Shown: positions 29,028-36,334 of the stretch, piece after piece
How positions within the stretch are numbered: the stretch's first letter is position 1
How the letters are laid out: each line of letters begins with the position of its first letter
From: Phycisphaerales bacterium
Lineage (GTDB): Bacteria > Planctomycetota > Phycisphaerae > Phycisphaerales > UBA1924
Length of the DNA: 64,000 nt
Direction: 5' to 3'
NCBI GenBank assembly: GCA_019744815.1
Contig: JAIEUA010000012.1
Location: 62,001-126,000 of the forward strand
Notes under the pieces: model-generated
The model's database searches: none
Seen by the model: the letters and a program-made list of their open reading frames with translations, nothing else
Told to the model about the DNA's origin: nothing
Made by a program: the position numbers and the translations under genes

Positions 29028-30179
29028 TCAGCGTGGCGGATCGGTCTTGGGCGGCTTGCCGCTCTCGGGCTTGGAACCGAGCGGGCGCTTGGCGTCGTCA
29101 CCGGTCGGGCGCCCTTCCGGGCCCTCGTTGCCCTGCGGCCCGCGGCGCGGCGGGCCCTTGAGGACCTCGTCGACCGCGCGATCGAGCAGAGATTCGCGGG
29201 CGTCTTTGGCTTCCTGGATCTGCTTCCGGGTGGACTCGAGGCGATTAGCGAGTTGCTGGGCCTCGTACTCACGCACCTTCGTGCGGGCGTCGTAGCCCTT
29301 GCCCATCAGGTCGCGGAGTTCGGCCTTCTTCGCCGCCGGGACCTCGTCGCCTTTGTGCTCCATCTGCCAACGCCGGAGCTCGTGGGCCTTCTCCACGACC
29401 AGGATCGTCGCCCGAAGATCGTCCTTGCGGAGCTCGTAGAGCTCCTTGTCGTCGTTGCGGGCGCGGAACGCGTCCACGGCCTTGGGCACCAAGCGGCCCA
29501 TGATGGCGCGGAACGCGCCGGGCTCGCTCTTCTTCCATTCTTCCAGCCGATCCGCAAAGTCCGGCCGCACCTCGCGGATGAACTTCATCAGCTCCGCGTG
29601 CTGCTCGGGGTTCATGCCCGGCCCGGGGCGGCCGTCGGGGCCCTTGCCTTCTGGACCTTTACCTTCCGGGCCGCGGTCTTCCGGGCCGCGATTGGGGCGG
29701 CCCTGGCCCTGATCGCGATCAAAGAGCGGCTGAGGCGGTTCGGGGCGTTCGCCGCGGCGGAAGCGTTCGACAAAGCGATCTGCGAGCATGCCGCCTCGGG
29801 CTTCGCGGAGGAAGCGGATGACATCCTCGGGCCGGCGGCCGTCGTCCAGCATCTTGCGGGCTTCTTCAAAGCGGCGGGTCGCGCGGGCGGATTCGTCGAG
29901 GCCGCGGTCGATCATCTCGCGCAGCATCTTGGGGTCGCGGGGCGGGCCCTCGCGTGGCCCTTCACGTGGCGCTTCGATTTCGCGATCTCCCGGGGGCGGC
30001 TGATCCTGTCCGCGGCGCGGGCGGCCTTCGCGGGGGCGGCGGTCGTCGGCGGGGCGGGGATCGCCGGTGGGCGCACCCTGTTCACGCGGCGGGTTCTCGG
30101 GTTGAGCCAGCGCGAGCGGCAGCGAGCCTGCCAGAGCGAGCGCCGTGCCGCAGAGAATGGCGAGTTGTCGAGGATTCAT
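29028..30179 (-). CDS. Exported Arg/Pro/Glu-rich protein downstream of an ECF sigma factor
   Basis: A 383-residue protein with a signal peptide (LAILCGTALALAGSLPLALA) and long low-complexity stretches of R, P, E, D and G, including the repeat GPEGKGPEGKGPDGRPGPG. Between them is a helical part (HAELMKFIREVRPDFADRLE, MGRLVPKAVDAFRARNDDKE) that resembles the folded core of planctomycete periplasmic proteins often found after ECF sigma/anti-sigma pairs. Function unknown. It follows the sigma/anti-sigma pair at 30197-31404 on the same strand and is probably part of that transcript. Confidence 0.72.
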   Translation of the reverse strand: MNPRQLAILCGTALALAGSLPLALAQPENPPREQGAPTGDPRPADDRRPREGRPRRGQDQPPPGDREIEAPREGPREGPPRDPKMLREMIDRGLDESARATRRFEEARKMLDDGRRPEDVIRFLREARGGMLADRFVERFRRGERPEPPQPLFDRDQGQGRPNRGPEDRGPEGKGPEGKGPDGRPGPGMNPEQHAELMKFIREVRPDFADRLEEWKKSEPGAFRAIMGRLVPKAVDAFRARNDDKELYELRKDDLRATILVVEKAHELRRWQMEHKGDEVPAAKKAELRDLMGKGYDARTKVREYEAQQLANRLESTRKQIQEAKDARESLLDRAVDEVLKGPPRRGPQGNEGPEGRPTGDDAKRPLGSKPESGKPPKTDPPR

Positions 30180-30196
30180 GGGCGGCTCCGTAAGGC

Positions 30197-30763
30197 TCAA
30201 ACACCGAGAGTGATCGAGGCGGCTCCAATGCCAGAACGGCTGGTGGCCGACGCGCCGTTGGATCCACTCGAAGACTGCGAGGGCTCGTCGCCGGTGTCGA
30301 CGCCGAGGGTGCGGTCGGAGGTCACGAGTTCGTGCAGCTTGATCGCGTCGGCGGCGAGATCATCAATGCCCGCCGCGAGCGGTTCATCCAAGAGCGAGAC
30401 GGCGGCGAGGACCACCTCGACGTCATCGCTCGCGTTGGCGGCGGCCAGCGTGGTCGTGGTGATCGTGGGAGTACTGCTGCGACTGGCGATGCCATAGCCC
30501 AAGCCGAGCAGGCCGACGATGGCCACCGCGGCAGCGATCCGAAGGCCGGACGCGAAACGAGTCCGCGGCCCGATCCGAGCGATCACTGGCGACTGGGCCG
30601 ACACGATCATGCGGGTCGAATTGAACACGCGGTCTTCGAGCGTGATCCCAAGCGGGTCGGTGCCGCGGGCGGCGGTACCGGCGTCGGCACGCCCGACCTG
30701 ATCGAGCAAGCGAGCCATGGCGTCGTCGCTGCCCGGCGTGATGTTGTGGTTGCTCATGTTCAT
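30197..30763 (-). CDS. Probable anti-sigma factor (single-pass membrane protein)
   Basis: A 188-residue protein with a cytoplasmic N-terminus (SDDAMARLLDQVGRADAGTA), one membrane helix (LRIAAAVAIVGLLGLGYGIA) and a Ser/Thr-rich external tail. The gene overlaps the end of the ECF sigma gene (ATGA at 30760-30763), the usual arrangement for an anti-sigma partner. No zinc-finger HxxxCxxC motif is visible, so the assignment rests on topology and position. An ATG two codons later (30757) is an alternative. Confidence 0.65.
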   Translation of the reverse strand: MNMSNHNITPGSDDAMARLLDQVGRADAGTAARGTDPLGITLEDRVFNSTRMIVSAQSPVIARIGPRTRFASGLRIAAAVAIVGLLGLGYGIASRSSTPTITTTTLAAANASDDVEVVLAAVSLLDEPLAAGIDDLAADAIKLHELVTSDRTLGVDTGDEPSQSSSGSNGASATSRSGIGAASITLGV

Positions 30764-31404
30764 GCCTCGGCCCTCCCCAGATTGCTTCCAAGCGTGTTCT
30801 TGTTCGTCCCGGTCAGGCCCATTTCCATCAGCGACTTGAGCTTTGCCAGCGCCCGGTGATGACGCGCCAGCAGGGTACCAATGGGTTCGCCCAGCATCTC
30901 AGCGAGCTGCGCGAAGCTCATCTGCCCGTGGTGACGCAGCTCGATGATCTCGCGATCGGCGTCGGCCAGTTGATGCATCGCGGTCCTCAGGCGGTCGAGC
31001 TGCTCGGTGTTCTGATCGGATTCGTCGCGGCGAGCCGGTGCCCGATCCACGGCCTCAGCGTCGTGGGTGACCGGATGACGCCGTGTTCTACGCTGCTCAT
31101 CCCGGATGCGGTTGGTGGCGATGCGGAAGAGCCAGGGCTCGAACTTGCCCTGCTCCGCGTAGCCGCCGCCTACCAGCTTGGCCGCGAGCGTTGCGAACAC
31201 GGATTGGGTGATCTCCTCGGCCACTTCGGGGTTCCTCAGGCGCGACTGCGCGAGCGCGAAGACGCGGCGTGCGTACAGGTCGACGATCCGGCGCCAGGCC
31301 TTCTCATCGCCTTGGGACGCGGCAAGAAGCACCGGCGTCAGATCCGGGCTGGAAGGCCCGTCGCCGTGCAAGTCGGGTTGTCCTGATCCCGGCACGACGT
31401 TCAT
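30760..31404 (-). CDS. ECF-family RNA polymerase sigma factor
   Basis: Region 2 is seen in WRRIVDLYARRVFALAQSRL, VAEEITQSVFATLAAKL and PWLFRIATNRIRDEQRRTRR, and region 4 in LADADREIIELRHHGQMS and FAQLAEMLGEPIGTLLARHH. The 214-residue length is typical of extracytoplasmic-function sigma factors. MNVVPGSGQPDL at 31404 is taken as start. It is co-transcribed with the probable anti-sigma gene. Target promoters cannot be read from this window. Confidence 0.92.
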   Translation of the reverse strand: MNVVPGSGQPDLHGDGPSSPDLTPVLLAASQGDEKAWRRIVDLYARRVFALAQSRLRNPEVAEEITQSVFATLAAKLVGGGYAEQGKFEPWLFRIATNRIRDEQRRTRRHPVTHDAEAVDRAPARRDESDQNTEQLDRLRTAMHQLADADREIIELRHHGQMSFAQLAEMLGEPIGTLLARHHRALAKLKSLMEMGLTGTNKNTLGSNLGRAEA

Positions 31405-31537
31405 CCATCCCCTCCAACGCCCGACCGAGGCGGATATTGCCGCCCCGGGGCTGCAAACCGCGGGTTGGGATGGGAAAGTGCGTTCACGGGCATGAAATCG
31501 TCCAAACCCGCACGCGGCCCTGACGTATTCTGGGCCC

Positions 31538-31858
31538 ATGTCTCCGCCGGTCGCCATCGCCTACACCGTCACGGCCACGCTTCCCGACACCGCAACCGCG
31601 GACGAATACCAGGCTTGGCTCCGAGCTGGTCACATTCAGGCCGTGGTCTCGGGAGGCGCCAAGGAAGCCAGCGTTTCGAGGCTAGTAGATCCGAGAACCA
31701 CGATTGAGGTGGAGGCTCGCTATCTTTTCCCGAACCGGGATGTGTTTGACCAGTATGTCGCGAAGGTCGCTCCTGGCCTGCGAGCCGAGGGGCTCGCGAA
31801 GTTCGGCGAGCGGGTGCGGTTCAGCCGTCGGGTGGCAGAGGTTGTTGCCACCGCGTAG
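31538..31858 (+). CDS. DUF4286-like small protein
   Basis: A 106-residue ferredoxin-fold-like protein with VAIAYTVTATLPDTATADEY, YQAWLRAGHIQAVVSGGAKE and ARYLFPNRDVFDQYVAKVAP, which fits DUF4286. No function is known for the family. It lies between two divergent ECF sigma genes and has its own start (ATG 31538). Confidence 0.75.
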   Translation: MSPPVAIAYTVTATLPDTATADEYQAWLRAGHIQAVVSGGAKEASVSRLVDPRTTIEVEARYLFPNRDVFDQYVAKVAPGLRAEGLAKFGERVRFSRRVAEVVATA

Positions 31859-31978
31859 CGGCGTTTGGGAAGCGATCGGATAGCTCCGATCGGGAATCCG
31901 AAGAACGAAGCGGGCGACCGGCGCGCTCTATCGGGCATGGGAACGCTACGGATCGTCAGCCGCGGGCTTGGTCGATGG

Positions 31979-32737
31979 ATGGAAATCGGGGTCCTGGACC
32001 GTCCCTTGGACCCCTCATTGAACCCCGCCCTGGACCCTTGGGACTCAGCGTCGGAGCCGCGGGGGCGGCGAGCGAGGAAGGCCCGGAAAAGCAGCGTGCG
32101 ACAGGTCAGCGATGAAAAACTCTTCGACCAGTTCCGCCGGGGCGACCTGGCGGCGTTGCGGGTCCTGATCGAGCGGTACAAGGACGACCTTCTGCGTTTC
32201 CTGTTCCGCCTGGTGGGCGACCGGGCGGCGGCCGAGGATGTCTTCCAAGAGACCTTCCTGCAGATTTATCAGTCCAGCGACACGTTCGACATCGAGCGGC
32301 GTTTTCGTCCCTGGCTTTTTACAATCGCGGCGAACAAAGGGCGGGACTACCTGCGTAAGAAAATCCGCCGCCGCGAACTCGATCTCGACGCACCCGTTGG
32401 TGGTCGGACCGGAGGGGGCGGCGAGGCCTCGGCGACCACGTTCGTCGATCTATTGGAGATCGAGGTGGACCCGCCGGAGGCGAGGCTTTCAGCTGGCGAG
32501 CGCGAAACGCTCGTGCAGCGGGCGCTGGCGGGTCTTTCGCCGGCGCTGAAGGAGATTCTGCTCCTCGCGTACTTCCAGCGGCTGAGCTACGTGCAGATCG
32601 CGGATGAACTGGGGATTCCGCTCGGGACGGTGAAGTCCCGCCTGCACGCCGCCGTGGCCGCCTTCGCGAAGCGCTGGCAGCAGGTGTCGAAGAGCTCCGC
32701 GGGCCGCGCGGACGAGGCGGATGAGTCGCCGGTGTAG
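31979..32737 (+). CDS. ECF-like RNA polymerase sigma factor
   Basis: Region 2 (LIERYKDDLLRFLFRLVGD, AAEDVFQETFLQIYQ, PWLFTIAANKGRDYLRKKIR) and region 4 (LSPALKEILLLAYFQRLSY, VQIADELGIPLGTVKSRLHA) are complete. An extra, Pro/Asp-rich N-terminal segment precedes region 2. Starts at ATG 31979 (MEIGVLDRPLDP) or ATG 31937 (MGTLRIVSRG) are both possible; neither has a strong ribosome-binding site. The next gene, 32793, encodes a membrane protein with features of an anti-sigma factor. Confidence 0.9.
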   Translation: MEIGVLDRPLDPSLNPALDPWDSASEPRGRRARKARKSSVRQVSDEKLFDQFRRGDLAALRVLIERYKDDLLRFLFRLVGDRAAAEDVFQETFLQIYQSSDTFDIERRFRPWLFTIAANKGRDYLRKKIRRRELDLDAPVGGRTGGGGEASATTFVDLLEIEVDPPEARLSAGERETLVQRALAGLSPALKEILLLAYFQRLSYVQIADELGIPLGTVKSRLHAAVAAFAKRWQQVSKSSAGRADEADESPV

Positions 32738-32778
32738 TGATTGGTGTTTGGATTGGTGTTCAGGTTGGTGTTCGAAGG
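32737..32778. repeat. Short tandem repeat between sigma factor and its membrane partner
   Basis: Three imperfect 12-base copies built on ATTGGTGTT (GATTGGTGTTT, GGATTGGTGTTC, AGGTTGGTGTTC) fill the spacer just upstream of the partner's ribosome-binding region. No further meaning seen. Confidence 0.55.
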
Positions 32779-32792
32779 ACTTTTCTCGCGGG

Positions 32793-34043
32793 ATGCGTTC
32801 CATGAAGCACGACGGAGATGAACAACTGGCGGGCTCGCCGGGGGATTCGGAAGGCTGGGCGCTCTCGGCCGCCGACGTGCAGGCACTCGATTCGCTTCTT
32901 GCCGCTCGCGCTGAAGAGACCGACGCCTCCGCTCAAACACACGCCGATCCCCGCACCGCTCGCCTCGCTTCACTCCTGAATCACCTCGACGCTCCGCACA
33001 TCCACGCCGAGGACGCGCTGGTTGATGTGACGCTGCTGCGTCTCGCCCGCGCCTCCGCGGCCGAGCCCACGCTGACCCACGCCGACGCTGACGCTCTCGA
33101 CGCCTGGGCCTTGGCCGAGTACGACGCCGATTCGACTCCCGCTGTGCTCCGTGATCGGGCTTCTCGCCACGACGCCCTTGCGGCGGCGGTGCGCGAGTCT
33201 GATCTTTCCGCAACCCCGCTGCTGGTGGAGCGGACTTTCCAGGCGATCGCCGCACGCCACGCCGCCTATCGTGCCGCGGGGTATTCGCTCCAGTCTTCAC
33301 GCTCCTGGCGGCTCGCCGATGTGCTCTCGATCGCGGCGATGCTGCTCATCGGCGCGTCGGTGCTCTGGCCCGCGTTCAACTTCGTCGGCGAGCAGCGACA
33401 GCTCGCCGCCTGCCGAGGCAACCTCGGCTCGGTCGCCTCCGCGATGGGGCTCTACGCCGGGAATCACCGCGATCAGTTGCCGGTCGCGACCGCGGGCTTC
33501 GGTGCGGCGTCGAACCCGTGGTGGAACGTGTCGCCCACCAAGCCGCAGTCCAACTCGGCGAACCTGTACACCCTCGCCCGCACCAAGTACGCCCGTCTTT
33601 CGGACCTTGCCTGCGCCGGCAATCCGGACGCCGAACGCGGCGATGTGAAGACCGAGACCTACGACTGGTCCGATCTCAACGCGATCTCGTTCAGCTACCA
33701 GATCATGGGTTCCAATCGCCCGAACTGGCAGCGGGTGGAGTGCGAGCCGGCGAAGGTGGTGGTGCTCTCCGACCGCTCTCCGGTGGTCCGCCGCGCCGTT
33801 GCCCATCAGCCCATCGACCCGCTCGAGAACTCCTCGAACCACGGCGGTCGTGGGCAGTACGTCCTCCACGCGGATGGCTCGGTGACATGGATGTCGACCC
33901 CGGAGCGAGCCTGCGGCGACAACATCTGGCTGCCGCGGTCGCTCGAGATCATGCTCAAGCAAGTGGCTCACCTCCAGCGCACCGGCAAGCTCGAGGGCTT
34001 CGAGATGCCCGATGACGCGATGGATTCGTTTGTCGGGCCGTGA
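32793..34043 (+). CDS. Sigma-factor partner: anti-sigma-like N-terminus, one membrane helix, pseudopilin-like periplasmic domain
   Basis: A 416-residue protein directly after the ECF gene. The N-terminal ~165 residues are acidic and helical (LSAADVQALDSLLAARAEET), as in cytoplasmic anti-sigma regions. A membrane helix follows (LADVLSIAAMLLIGASVLWP). The external part begins CRGNLGSVASAMGLYAGNH and ends NHGGRGQYVLHADGSVTW, which look like the core of planctomycete prepilin-like proteins (YA.. motif and the H-x10-DG signature, one residue longer than the usual H-x9-DG). The prepilin cleavage motif GFTLIE is absent. ATG 32793 is chosen; ATG 32802 is also possible. Role inferred: anti-sigma factor with a pseudopilin-like sensor. 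Confidence 0.75.
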   Translation: MRSMKHDGDEQLAGSPGDSEGWALSAADVQALDSLLAARAEETDASAQTHADPRTARLASLLNHLDAPHIHAEDALVDVTLLRLARASAAEPTLTHADADALDAWALAEYDADSTPAVLRDRASRHDALAAAVRESDLSATPLLVERTFQAIAARHAAYRAAGYSLQSSRSWRLADVLSIAAMLLIGASVLWPAFNFVGEQRQLAACRGNLGSVASAMGLYAGNHRDQLPVATAGFGAASNPWWNVSPTKPQSNSANLYTLARTKYARLSDLACAGNPDAERGDVKTETYDWSDLNAISFSYQIMGSNRPNWQRVECEPAKVVVLSDRSPVVRRAVAHQPIDPLENSSNHGGRGQYVLHADGSVTWMSTPERACGDNIWLPRSLEIMLKQVAHLQRTGKLEGFEMPDDAMDSFVGP

Positions 34044-34110
34044 CACGGCGAACGCGAGTGCGGCAGACTGACGCGAGGCCCGGTTCATCCGGATATGCTG
34101 TGCGTCAGCG

Positions 34111-34899
34111 ATGAAATCCAAATCCGACATCGTGCGAGACTGGCTGCCCCGGTACACCGGCCGCGCCGTCGATCAGTGGGGGGAGTACATCCTCCTCACC
34201 AACTTCACCAACTACGTCGAGAAGTTCGCGGAGCGTTTCGGCGTGCCGGTCGTCGGGCGCGATCGCCCGATGCAGTCGGCCACCGGCGCCCCTGGCACGC
34301 CCGCTGCGGGCATCACCATCATGAACTTCGGCATGGGCAGCGCCATGGCGGCCACCACGATGGACCTGCTCAGCGCCATCGAGCCCAAGGCCGTGCTCTT
34401 CCTCGGCAAGTGCGGCGGGCTGAAGAAGACCAAGCTCGGCGACTTCGTCCTACCCATCGCCGCCATCCGCGGCGAGGGCACGAGCAACGAGTACCTGCCC
34501 CCGGAGGTGCCCGCACTGCCCTCGTTCCGGCTCCAGCGTGCCGTGAGCGCCGCGATCGTGGAGCACGGCTGCGACTACTGGACTGGTAGCGTTTACACCA
34601 CCAACCGCCGCGTGTGGGAGCACGACGAGAAGTTCAAGGACTACCTCCGCCAGATCCGCTGCATCGGGATCGACATGGAAACGGCGACGATCTTCCTCGT
34701 CGGCTTCGCCAACTCGATCCCCAAGGGTGCGCTGCTGCTGGTGAGCGACAACCCGATGACGCCCGATGGGGTCAAGACCGGGGAGAGCGACAAGGCCGTC
34801 ACCGAGGCGTTCGTCGAGAAGCACTTGCAGATCGGGATCGATGCGTTGATCGATCTCCGCGACAGCGGGGAGAGCGTGAAGCATCTGCGATTTGAATAA
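34111..34899 (+). CDS. AMP nucleosidase-like nucleoside phosphorylase family protein
   Basis: A 262-residue PNP/UDP-family protein. It has GITIMNFGMGSAMAATTMDL, AVLFLGKCGGLKKTKLGDF, the active-site block GIDMETATIFLVG and LLLVSDNPMTPDGVKT, as in the catalytic part of AMP nucleosidase (AMP to adenine plus ribose 5-phosphate). The short form without the N-terminal regulatory domain is known in several bacteria. Start ATG 34111. Confidence 0.85.
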   Translation: MKSKSDIVRDWLPRYTGRAVDQWGEYILLTNFTNYVEKFAERFGVPVVGRDRPMQSATGAPGTPAAGITIMNFGMGSAMAATTMDLLSAIEPKAVLFLGKCGGLKKTKLGDFVLPIAAIRGEGTSNEYLPPEVPALPSFRLQRAVSAAIVEHGCDYWTGSVYTTNRRVWEHDEKFKDYLRQIRCIGIDMETATIFLVGFANSIPKGALLLVSDNPMTPDGVKTGESDKAVTEAFVEKHLQIGIDALIDLRDSGESVKHLRFE

Positions 34900-34942
34900 G
34901 AGTGGCTTGACATTCAGGCACGACGATTCCGAAGAAGTCTTC

Positions 34943-35551
34943 ATGCGCGGCGTGCCAAGGTGTCCATCGTGCTCGTACGACTTATCAGCAACAGCGGCCG
35001 ACATCTGCCCGGAATGCGGGACGCGGTCGACCGTCGATGAGCGATTGCAGCCCGCACCGCCAGCGGTGTGGAGCAGAATCGCCGCGTTCTTTACGTTGAT
35101 TGCTTGCGGCGTGTTTGCAGGATGGTGGTCCGTCCACGCAGACCGCTACCCGTCTCTTGTGGCGCCGTTCAATGTGCTTTTCAGCATTCCGTGGATCGTG
35201 GGGCTGCAGATACTCGGGATCGGACTTCTCGCCGTGATGGCGACCCTGTTTGCATGGCCCATTCTTCGCGAATCACCGGGACACTGTTGGGCAAGGCTCA
35301 CATCGCACGCTTTGGGGTGGACTCTGTCGGCGGTGTGGTTTGGGTTGGGGACGCGCTTCGGCTTCCAGTATCAGGGCTTGGGCTACGTTGCGTGCGGCAT
35401 CATCTTGAACATCGCCGCGCTGGCCATCATCATCTACGCGGCATGGAGGGGACGGCGACGCCGGGAGTTTGGTGCGGACTTCGTCCTCACGTTGCTTTTG
35501 GTAGTCTGGGCGTGCACCTATGGCTTCCCTTACCTTGGCGAACTTCCGTAA
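34943..35551 (+). CDS. Membrane protein with an N-terminal zinc ribbon
   Basis: Starts MRGVPRCPSCSYDL and CPECGTRSTV, a four-cysteine zinc ribbon typical of many planctomycete membrane proteins, followed by five or so hydrophobic helices (for example IAAFFTLIACGVFAGWW and IVGLQILGIGLLAVMATLFA). No known function. A TTG at 34892 would add 17 residues and overlap the previous gene. The end overlaps the start of the L,D-transpeptidase gene by 32 bases. Confidence 0.7.
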   Translation: MRGVPRCPSCSYDLSATAADICPECGTRSTVDERLQPAPPAVWSRIAAFFTLIACGVFAGWWSVHADRYPSLVAPFNVLFSIPWIVGLQILGIGLLAVMATLFAWPILRESPGHCWARLTSHALGWTLSAVWFGLGTRFGFQYQGLGYVACGIILNIAALAIIIYAAWRGRRRREFGADFVLTLLLVVWACTYGFPYLGELP

Positions 35552-36272
35552 GCGGCTTCCGTGTTCGGCCCTCGCCGCATTCGTTTGTCTCTCGGTCGCC
35601 GGGTTTCTGTCGGGTTGCATGTCCAAGCGAGTGGCGTGGGAAGTGGATGCGGCACGTGTCGTTGAAGGCGTCTCTGACGTCGCTGGCTCATCTCAGGTGT
35701 TGCTTGTCATCAACGAGCCGTCGCCTCGGCAGCGTCACGCCACCGCATGGCTGCTCGATCGCACCTCGGATGCGTCATGGTCCGTCACCCGCGGCCCCAT
35801 CGCCTGCTCCGTCGGCGCCAACGGCGTTGCTCGCCCCGGCGAGAAGGTCGAGGGCGACAAGATGACTCCGAGCGGTTCGTACACGCTCACCGAAGCACTG
35901 GGCCGCGATCCGGTGGTGAACACCAAGCTCGCGTACCGCCAGGCCACGGACAACGACGCCTGGGACGAGCGGCCCGACTCGCCGACGTACAACCAATGGG
36001 TCAGCGGCGACGCCGCGAAGGGCCTCACCGAGCGGCTCGGGGCCGACAGCGAGTTGATGCGGGTCTGCATCGTGGTCGATTACAACCGCTGGCCCGCCGT
36101 GCCGGGGAAGGGGAGCGCGATCTTCATCCACCGTGCTCATCCCGACGGCGCGGGAACGCTCGGGTGCATCGGGTTCGAGAAGAGCGATCTCGATTGGCTG
36201 CTGGCGACGCTCGACCCGGCGAAGAAGCCGCGGGTGGTGATTGTGCGGGGTGACGCTGACACGACGCCATAA
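35520..36272 (+). CDS. L,D-transpeptidase/YkuD-family lipoprotein (COG3786-like)
   Basis: A 250-residue lipoprotein (AAFVCLSVAGFLSGC). The domain holds EKVEGDKMTPSGSYTLTEAL and the catalytic region IFIHRAHPDGAGTLGCIGF, with the His and the nucleophilic Cys of YkuD enzymes (COG3786 type with a GC rather than the S/T-HGC motif). These enzymes cross-link peptidoglycan or attach proteins to it in the periplasm. ATG 35520 lies inside the end of the upstream gene. Confidence 0.82.
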   Translation: MASLTLANFRKRLPCSALAAFVCLSVAGFLSGCMSKRVAWEVDAARVVEGVSDVAGSSQVLLVINEPSPRQRHATAWLLDRTSDASWSVTRGPIACSVGANGVARPGEKVEGDKMTPSGSYTLTEALGRDPVVNTKLAYRQATDNDAWDERPDSPTYNQWVSGDAAKGLTERLGADSELMRVCIVVDYNRWPAVPGKGSAIFIHRAHPDGAGTLGCIGFEKSDLDWLLATLDPAKKPRVVIVRGDADTTP

Positions 36273-36334
36273 GCGGCGAGGCCGCAACTCGCGACGGACG
36301 ATTGCGGTATCCTCTCCCTCCCGGAGGTTCCCGC

